Assembly (NCBI GenBank): GCA_951213105.1
Contig: OX578133.1
Location: forward strand, 142,587,351 to 142,651,350
Length of the DNA: 64,000 nucleotides
Direction: 5' to 3'
DNA from: Amaurobius ferox
Taxonomy: Eukaryota; Arthropoda; Arachnida; Araneae; Amaurobiidae
The notes beneath the pieces are model-generated. The model was not told where the DNA came from. It saw nothing but the letters and a program-made list of their open reading frames with translations, and did no database searches. Position numbers and translations under genes: made by a program. This document shows, one piece after another, positions 56,680 to 64,000 of the stretch (positions within the stretch are counted from its first letter, which is position 1; each line of letters opens with the position of its first letter).

Positions 56680-57352
56680 TAACACTTTATAACAAAGTTG
56701 AAAAGTGTTTATGACTTTGTTCATTCATTCTGTCTGTCTGTCTGTCTGTCCGTTAGCACGATAACTGCCGTAGAAATGACTTAATCAAAATGAAATTTTA
56801 GCATGTTGTTCAGACGGTCTGTAGGACCTATGGGAATATAAACGAAGAATATCACCCAATTAGTTTTGGATTGAACCCGGGTTGAAAAAATGAAATACAT
56901 TGAGCCCTATGGGACCTAATTCTTCAAACATTTTTTAAGCGGATTTAAAATTCACAAATTGCTTCGAAAATTTTAGGTAATATTCAAATTGTTCCATAAT
57001 ATATATAAAAAAAAATTCAGCGAAATATATTCAGTAGTTTTTTAAATAAAAATTAAAATAATAATTACACCTCTTATATGAAGCGATCACGTGACCATGA
57101 TATGAAAAGATCACGTGGCACACTTCAAAATGATATATGGCATCCATCTTGTTTCAAAATCGTGATTTTTGAAGTTCTTTTTAATTCATATTGAGTGTTG
57201 TATCCGTCCTAAAACCACTTTATTTTTGCTTAAATTCTGTGCATCTACATACTGAAACAACGCAATTATAATATATTTGAGTTTAAATGCTCATCCAAAT
57301 TTGATTATTTCTACAACGAAGCCTATTTTTCACTTATGTAAAATGTAAACAG
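56680..57352 (+). mobile_element. HINE-like element, family C, copy 2
   Basis: AACACTTTATAACAAAGTTG with AAAAGTGTT, GTCTGTCTGTCTGTCTGTC (56732-56750), GATAACTGCCGTAG, TGGATTGAACCCGGGTTGAA, ATCACGTGACC (here duplicated) and ACAACGAAGCC follow the order of 25641-26296. Confidence 0.65.
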
Positions 57353-57429
57353 CAAAATATGTAGAATGAGTTGTATAAGAATTGCTGTATTTCTTTAAAA
57401 CAAAATTATTTAGCTCATGGAGTCTGCAT

Positions 57430-57935
57430 AGCTGATATGAATGAAATATTCATTAATTTTACAAAGAGAAAGACGATTTTTTCGATGGTTTGATGTCTAA
57501 GTTTTAAGCATAGAATTTAATTACTTGTAGCTCCATGGCCTTAATTTTTAATTAAAATAAATTATTATAGTATTGTGATGAAGGAAATGAATGGGAAATT
57601 ATTTATGAATGAAATGCTGCTTTTATAGAGAGAGCAGGCGTGTTATTTTTTCTATGAAGTCATTTGAATGAATTCGAGTTGTTTTCGATGAAGTTTTCAA
57701 ATTTAATAAATTATCGTAGTATTATGATAATTCCAAAATTATTACCAAGGAATGTATGGCATTTTAGAGATGTTTAAATCAGGCAATTTATATTTTAATG
57801 CCGTCATTTGAATGAAGTTCATTTTTTTCGATGGAGGTTTGAGTTTGCAAATATAATAAATTAATGTAGTATTGTGATAAGTTTTAAAATATTACCGAGG
57901 AATGTATTGCATTTTAGAGATGTTTAAATAAAATT
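57430..57935 (+). repeat. Three diverged ~150-bp tandem units
   Basis: Each has GTAGTATTGTGATAA-type phrases (57570, 57716, 57868). The last two also share CATTTGAATGAA, TTTTCGATG and AGGAATGTATTGCATTTTAG with GAGATGTTTAAAT. Confidence 0.65.
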
Positions 57936-58000
57936 GCATTGAAGTTGGAAAGTGTTTCATAATTAATGCTTTAAGCATGATTGACCGTTCTTGTTATTTT

Positions 58001-58344
58001 TTAACCCTTTAAGGTTAAATTAATTTTCCTGACGTTGCCTACAACGGTCCTATTTAATGTTGAGGGGAAAAATGAAAAACACATATCAACAAAATATGAT
58101 GATTAATTTACTATTTATTGTTACTTTTATAAGATTTATCATATTTAAAATAATCAATTTCGCCATCAATTATCCGGCAATCGTCAATGACTTTCAGAAT
58201 CAATGAAAACACCTAATTTCGGTTGGTAGGACGATAATGCAGTAGTTAGCAAGAAACAGTGATGCCGTGACTGACCCGACATCTGATTAGAACTTATAAT
58301 TTTCAATATCAGTCTTCTTCCGGCACAGGACCGCAAGGGGTTAA
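58001..58344. mobile_element. piggyBac-type MITE
   Basis: TTAA duplications (58001-58004, 58341-58344) flank ends CCCTTTAAGGT and, inverted, CCCCTTGCGGT. No ORF. TTAA plus CCC ends identify a non-autonomous piggyBac element. Its subterminal sequences differ from the full element at 7058, so another transposase probably mobilised it. Confidence 0.75.
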
Positions 58345-58509
58345 AATTGTAGTACAAAATGCTTCAATATATATACAAAATCAATATATATAAAGTATAA
58401 AATGCTTCAATATATATAATTTATGATTAACAACGATAAACTTTTCCATTTTTTGCAAGATTAACCAACAGGAAAGCTCTAAATTTTGCTGTTCTAATAT
58501 CAAAATTTG

Positions 58510-58560
58510 CTTTTTTTGTAGGGGAAGATATACATTGGACACATCAGAGTTTTTTTTAAT
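58510..58560 (+). mobile_element. Decayed HINE 3' end
   Basis: GTAGGGGAAGATATACATTG, then GACACATCAGAGTTTTTTTT, resembles the 3' termini of the family A/B elements. The rest of the element is not recognisable. Confidence 0.35.
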
Positions 58561-59133
58561 ATTGATTAATAATTTCCGCCATTAAACACAATTTTTGCTA
58601 AATAAGAATTTGAGTTTTCATCAAATGTGCGATGCAAGTCAGCTATTTATAAGAGAAATCTTTTTAGATGTAAACGTGTCTTGATATTACATTCTGGAGC
58701 AACATACCATACCGTCTTCGGAAGAAATAAAGACACTCGTTTTCAGAGCACATAGTAATAAAATAAAGTTTCTTCTCCTACTTTCTACCCAAGAATACTC
58801 TCTTCTAAACATTTGGCGTGAAAAATTCTTTTTATACGCCATTTTGAATAAGAGAGTTTTGACTGTTTGTATACTTTACCCCATGATGTTTGGGTGGCTT
58901 GCTTAAAGTTGAATGGGAGGAAAAATATTTTTCAAATATTCTTCATAAAACTTTATTTTGAGGCCGCAGCATATTTATTTTGCGAATTTATGTACTCTAT
59001 TTTAAATAAAGTATTTTTGTTTGCATTATTAAACTTTGAATTTTGTGCCCCGTATATTATGTTGGTTTTCAGCGTTACTTTTTCTTTTATTAAAAATTTA
59101 TATATTCAGCAGTGAAAGCGCATTATATAAAAC

Positions 59134-59180
<47 letters not shown>

Positions 59181-59230
59181 CGTGTGTGTATGTATATATA
59201 TATATATATACACACATATATATAGAGATA
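58561..59230. other. No gene; (TA)n microsatellite
   Basis: AT-rich, with a TA repeat at 59139-59177 and 59193-59224. The ORFs here depend on the microsatellite or on AT-rich sequence. Confidence 0.45.
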
Positions 59231-59592
59231 AGAAAGCTAATAGGTAGAAGATAAAATAAATTGCGTACCCTAGTTCAATAACATTAAAGAGATTAAATGA
59301 TATCCGTCAAAGAGGATTTGAAATACAATATCTAACAAAAGGAAAACATTGATACCAGAGAATTAATATTGATCTTAATTTTATACTAAAATGTGGCATA
59401 AGTACTAAAACATAGGAATTAAATTAACAGTTTACAAGAGTGATACATTCAATCTAAGCACGTTCGTCAGAGAAATGGAAAATGCTGGAGGACCAAAATA
59501 TTAAAATGACAAAAATTTAATGAAGAAAAGATGTAAATTTTAATAGATGGAAGAAGAATTTGTATTATTTTTAGAGAAGAAGAATTTGTAAG

Positions 59593-59657
59593 TTATTTGT
59601 ATATCAATTATCACTTGAAGAAGATTGGTACTCAAGTGATAATTGATATACAAATAA
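59593..59657. other. Perfect 26-bp hairpin downstream of the Penelope-like element
   Basis: Arms 59593-59618 and 59632-59657 are exact reverse complements with a 13-nt loop (AGAAGATTGGTAC). As RNA it would form one uninterrupted hairpin. It lies past the reverse transcriptase on the minus strand, in what would be the 3' region. Function unknown. Confidence 0.8.
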
Positions 59658-59863
59658 ATTGCAACTCTAGGAATTAAGGAAATGGAAAAATAATTAATTA
59701 AATTAATTAATAAATAATTATTGTAAAATAAGTTGTATCTAAAACTTATCACAATGAATAATAAAAAACTGCAAGAATATTTATAAAAATATTAATGTAA
59801 AATGTATATGCATAAATGGTTATTAAAGTAATTAAAAGGATGACTAAAACAATAATTAACAAA

Positions 59864-61100
59864 CTATAAATTGAATTTAAAATTTCTATAGTGACAATTA
59901 ACAAAATTATCTGGATAGGATTCAGTCTTACAGTATTGTAATAAATAGGTTAAATAGCTACTAAATTGTGTATTTTCACCTAGCCTAAAAATCCTATGAA
60001 CTTGATTAATTAAATTATTTTTGTATACCTGTTTACTCATACAGGAGTTAAAATTGATAATCTTGTGAATTTTAAATGGAAAGCTGTCATGTCTTTTGTC
60101 AAAAATATTTGACAAAAAGGAAAAATCATTATCAAGAGAGAGAGAGAGAGAGAGTTAAATAAAAAAGAACACTAGATGAGATGCTGCTTTCCTTTGGAAT
60201 AAGTGATATATTTGAGGGATAAAAATCGAAATTTATAACAGTTGATGAGGGAGCTGTCTTAATAAGAATGACATCATCAATATAGTGGTAGAAAGTATAC
60301 TCAAAGTTTATAAAATTTGACTCGTAGAAGTAAGTATATATATTTTCTAGAGCAGAACTAGCAGAACCACCCTGAGGAACACCCTTAATTTGTAGATATA
60401 TTTTATTGCCTTGCTTCAAGTAATTATTAAAAAGAACACACTTGAGAAGGTGGTGCAAGTGAGAAGGATCGGTATCCAAATGCTATTATAGAAATATTTA
60501 ATTAAATTCCAAATTACTTTAAATAGATCTTTTATGTCAATATTGTTAAATAGGTCCGTAAAATCATAAATTTAAAATCCCAATATATTAATAGTGTCTA
60601 ACTTTTGAATTAAATGATAACTGTTATTAGTAACATGAAAAGATGAATTATCAATAATATTATAAGTAATTTTGTTAAGAATGGCCCAAAGAGATTTACT
60701 AGCAACTGTTGCATATGATTTATGTTCAATAGTTACAACAGATCTAAAGGAGAGGGTTTTTATGAAATTTTGGGATCATAACAATATAAGGGAATCTTAG
60801 ATTGTTGCAAGGTAATTTTAATAGTTTACGAAATGCAATAATTTTTTAAGATGTAGTTGTTGCTGAAGAATCAATGCTTTTAAATATATTATTGTGATTT
60901 AGAAAGTCATTTAAAATTTGTACATAATATTTTTTGCAATTGACGGCGTAATCATTAGCAGCTGTATCCACATACGTGATGACAAAGTTTGATTTTAGTT
61001 CATATATTGCCTGTTTCAAGTTTGTAAAATTAATTGTACGAGTATGTTTAGTTAAAGGCATGTTACCAATGAGATGTTTGATCTCTGTCAGAATGTTCAC
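59864..61100 (-). pseudogene. Penelope-like reverse transcriptase (decayed)
   Basis: Read on the minus strand from 61100: ELKSNFVITYVDTAANDYAV and CKKYYVQIL (the K-FV--VDKAAN block found before the RT of Penelope-like elements), then MIPKFHKNP, RSVVTIEHKSYATVASKSLW, a motif A-like IYDFTDLFNNI, GVPQGGSASSALENIYTYF, YHYIDDVILI (the YxDD catalytic box) and, in the last frame, FPFKIHKIINFNSCMSKQVY with HRIFRLGEN (thumb). The order is correct. Stops and frame changes fall at about 60845, 60790, 60480 and 60130. It would reverse-transcribe the element's RNA at a nicked target. Inactive now. Confidence 0.85.
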
Positions 61101-62237
61101 CTACCAAATATCGAAAGCTTCAATGGAATAGTTTTTGCTGCAAGCAGTTTTGAAAATGAATTTTTCTAAATCAATATTTAGTTGTTTAATTAAAATACAA
61201 TGATTTAATGTATTTTGGATCCAAAATTTGGTGCCATAAAGCATACGATTTTTAATTACTGAATTTTGAACAACATTGATATCCCCATGGTTATGATTGC
61301 AGTTTATAAATTTAGTAGAATAATTTGGTTGGTTGCAAACACAAGGAAAATTGGGATTGGTATTTTGATTGAGTTTTGGATGTGTCATTGCAATTCAATA
61401 TTTGTCTACCAAAAGGGGTATTATATTTAAATGTATTGAAAATATAAGTATTAGGGAAAACAATGTTTATACTGCTGAAATAAATACTCGTAATTGAAAT
61501 TTATATTATAGTGAATTTTTGTATTTAATTACATAATAAGTATTATATTTTTTATTTTGAAGATAATTAGAGGTAGAAAGGGGTTGAATGGACAGATGGA
61601 GATTTATAAAATAAGCTCTTGTTATAATAAGATCATATAATGGGTGTGAAAAATACCATCAGGATTAAGAAAGTATTATAGACTTGATTTTAAAGTTGTT
61701 TTTCGATACTGAACACCCATGTTTTTATAGTCTTTATGTGATAAGAAGGTTTAATGGTTTTTTCTAGCTCAGTAATTTTTGCTTTTATGTTCATCTTTTG
61801 ACATTTTTTATTGTTATAGTTTCCTCGCTTGGATCTTTTTGATGAGGTACTATGAGAGTTATAATTTAGGATGTTAAAAATAGAGAGATCATAATTTATT
61901 TTTTTCAAGGCAGTTATTTAAATTTATTTTTAAAGGTAGTTTTCACTACATTCCTGTTATTATAAATTTGATTTAATCCATATGAAAAAACAGATTTATG
62001 CTGTTTGATTAGTGAATTTTCAAAATATAATTTATCAACGGGATTCTTTATAATGTCCAGAATCGAAATTGACATCTTATCAATTCCATGAAATTTTTTT
62101 TTAATGGCCAGGCACTTGATTTTCGATTCCAGGAAAATTAAAATGTGCTATTTAAAATTATTACAAGTGTTATGATAAGCAGGAGGAGGAAGTTGGGAAT
62201 TGTGAGATGGAAGAGAGCTAAATGTCTTAATATGGTT
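61101..62237 (-). pseudogene. Linker region of the Penelope-like element
   Basis: Between GIY-YIG and RT, the minus strand holds NRMLYGTKFWIQNTLN and KFIFKTACSKNYS (61388-61101), and a lysine-rich stretch SSKRSKRGNYNNKK with ITELEKTIK (61908-61690). These parts keep same-strand order but are broken by stops. No catalytic motif is seen. They fit the connector domain of a Penelope-like protein. Confidence 0.6.
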
Positions 62238-62450
62238 TCAATGAATATTAAAACGAAGGTGAAGAGGAGTGCCAGTTTGTCCAATATATGAGTTATTACA
62301 AGTGATACATATTAATTTATAAATGTAATTATATACTTTACAAAATGTTAAATATTTAGAGTTATTATTATTAATCTGAAAGGGTAAAGCTGACGGACAG
62401 GTCTTGCAACGTTTATACTGGCAAGTACGAAAATTCAAGAGTTTTGGGGA
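62238..62450 (-). pseudogene. GIY-YIG endonuclease domain of the Penelope-like element
   Basis: The frame reads FRTCQYKRCKTCPSALPF (a Cys cluster), then YNYIYKLICITCNNSYIGQTG and TPLHLRFNIH: the GIY-YIG core appears as IYKLICITC..SYIGQTG with its Arg and His. It nicks DNA to prime reverse transcription. It stands upstream of the RT on the same strand, the reverse of classical Penelope and as in Naiad-type elements. A stop follows at 62237. Confidence 0.85.
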
Positions 62451-62615
62451 ATAGTTTTATAGCTTGACATCTAAGAGTGTCTACAAATCAAGATAGTGAA
62501 ATAATTGGTTGCTGATTGTCGATCCCTTATATCCCAATTTATATAGGTTACGGGGCACTAATGTATTAATGTATTGATTGACAATTAGACTATTTTGCCA
62601 GACGCTAACAAATAA

Positions 62616-62664
<49 letters not shown>

Positions 62665-62916
62665 CATAAATCCCAGAACAACGTCTGCATACAGAATATA
62701 CAACCGGTAGCCGAAGAATAACGCGTAGAGAAATAACGCGCATAGAAATAACTCGCCTTCACTAGTTAGTGGATGATAATACACAAAGAGAGAGACTAAT
62801 GAGGGCAGGAAATGTAGACCGTTGGAATATTTTGAAATATAATGGATTAATTTAAAAAAATGAAAATTATATCTACTAGAAACGCCTTCAAGTTCATATT
62901 CTAAACGAATACACTA
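62451..62916. other. Leader region of the Penelope-like element; (TA)n
   Basis: A TA microsatellite lies at 62626-62660. Bases 62715-62755 contain the repeated phrase AGAAATAACGCG. No ORF is credible: the 62762-62481 frame runs through the microsatellite. Confidence 0.45.
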
Positions 62917-63175
62917 AATCAATAAGTAAAATACACTTTGCGCGAAGGATAAGAAGAACTAGAGCAATGCAAATAAGCACGAATAACACAATAATGTAGC
63001 AAACAGCTGTTTGGAGGATACGCTGGACCCTCTTCATCAGTGCAAGCGAACCAACAAATCCGAAGTCCAAAAGCTTTTGGAATTCGGGTTCGTTAGTTCT
63101 CTTGCACTGACGAAGGGGATCCAGTGTTTCTTTGAAACAGATGTATACTGTATTGTGATTATGAATTAGCAAATT
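62917..63175. repeat. Penelope-type terminal repeat with 102-bp palindrome and hammerhead-like cores
   Basis: Bases 63023-63124 form an imperfect palindrome centred on AAAAGCTTTT (63069-63078). On the minus strand CTGATGA (63040-63034), a stem AGAGG...CCTC and CAAAC (63013-63009) make a hammerhead-like core. On the plus strand CTGACGA (63107-63113) and GAAAC (63134-63138) make a second. Hammerhead ribozymes are known in the terminal repeats of Penelope-like elements. It lies upstream of the GIY-YIG/RT relic, where such a repeat would be. Neither core is perfect. Confidence 0.55.
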
Positions 63176-64000
63176 TGTCAACGGCTCGCAAAAACAAGAT
63201 ATTTAAACGGCATTTTTTCTTTATCAGGGGTTTGGAAAAACTGACGTATTTTTAAATGAAAGTGAAGAACATTTTTTTTATTTTTTCTAATTTTGTGAAT
63301 TTTTTAATTATATTTGAAAAATTTAGACGTAGCCTATCTAGTCGTTATATCTAGTAGTAAATATATAGTCGTTGTCTAAAAATATTTTGATTTTGCTGGT
63401 TTTCTAAATTAATTTGCTCCCGTATGAAGAAAATATCTTTGGGACGCAGTTTCCCATAAGACGTGAATATCGCTAGCTCCAAGCATGTACAAGAGCACAC
63501 CGTGCAGATTGCTCGAATGTATTTCTTCAATTTTGGTTCTATAGGTCATGTATGTCAGATATTTTGGTATCTATTGTCAAAACGGATGCCTATTGTTGTT
63601 TAGAAGAAGAGGTTCGGGGGTAATAAATTTGAGGGTAGAAATATAAAAACTCAAATATACGAGTGGGGATCAAAAATAGCAAACGCTATGTGTGTTAAAA
63701 TTACAAATTTTTCATTTCTGTATTCAGTAGGGAGAAGAGGTGGTAAAAGCAACCAAATGGGGACCACTGGAGGTCTGAAGCGACCGCTTCGTCTTCTTTA
63801 TGGTAGATCTAACCCTGATATACACTCATACACACATAAACGTGCACACATACGCGGAAGATCCCAAGCATGGACACATATATTATTATTTTATAAGCAT
63901 AAAATATAATATAATTAAGAAACTCAAAATCATTCTCAGGAAAGACCTCTTCCGCTTATTTTACTGACCTTGAAAGTGTCTTGTGGCGATGTTGAGCAGA
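63176..64000. other. No feature seen
   Basis: AT-rich. The ORF at 63688-63909 encodes a basic 73-residue sequence without domain or context, and I do not call it. Confidence 0.4.

Noticed and set aside
59139..59224. (TA)n tract as a cruciform or origin signal
   Set aside because: Plain TA microsatellites are common in AT-rich genomes and the tract has no associated motif.
63688..63909. 73-codon basic ORF near the window end
   Set aside because: No recognisable domain and no supporting features; probably chance.

Overview
The window reads as repeat-rich nuclear DNA of an arthropod, most probably a chelicerate (spider-like). The evidence is AT-rich sequence with almost no long ORFs, and many transposon families typical of arthropods: piggyBac, Tc1/mariner, hAT, Helitrons, Helentron-associated (DINE-1/HINE-like) elements, Ty3/gypsy, Penelope-like retroelements, a Polinton-like family B DNA polymerase and tRNA-derived SINEs. 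No host protein-coding gene could be recognised. The lineage is inferred from this repertoire, not shown by a marker gene.

1-3.4 kb: unassigned sequence plus a HINE-like element (1031-1839, minus). 3.4-13.2 kb: a composite built from a Polinton-like element. Two decayed copies of its DNA polymerase B lie in opposite orientation (minus, 4939-6316; plus, 11361-12513), and both run outward into about 0.8-kb terminal repeats. These repeats hold serial duplicates of the polymerase 3' end and a recurring two-stem hairpin. C2H2 zinc-finger exons of the minus copy are split by a complete piggyBac element (7058-9629). Its intact 559-residue transposase is the only convincing full-length protein gene here.

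13.7-23.3 kb: one Ty3/gypsy pol (RT, RNase H, integrase) is cut into pieces by two Helitrons joined exactly head to tail (15211-17485 and 17486-19749), a cluster of Helitron 3' ends (20746-21102) and two HINE-A elements. 24.5-30.2 kb: further HINE-like elements of three families. One contains a Helitron end, which in turn contains a hAT deletion derivative with a perfect 8-bp target duplication. 30.2-58 kb: foldback repeats, decayed Tc1-like and mariner-like transposases, a nearly full-length Tc1 element (38557-39855), several diverged tandem arrays, two SINE families, a partial 5S rRNA pseudogene abutting a SINE, and long stretches in which I see nothing.

58-63.2 kb: a piggyBac-type MITE, then a decayed Penelope-like element on the minus strand. 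Its GIY-YIG domain lies upstream of the reverse transcriptase, which is the permuted (Naiad-like) order. A perfect 26-bp hairpin lies past its 3' end, and a 102-bp palindrome carrying two hammerhead-ribozyme-like cores lies upstream. The 'system' here is a nest of mobile elements parasitising one another; regulation by host genes cannot be read from this window.
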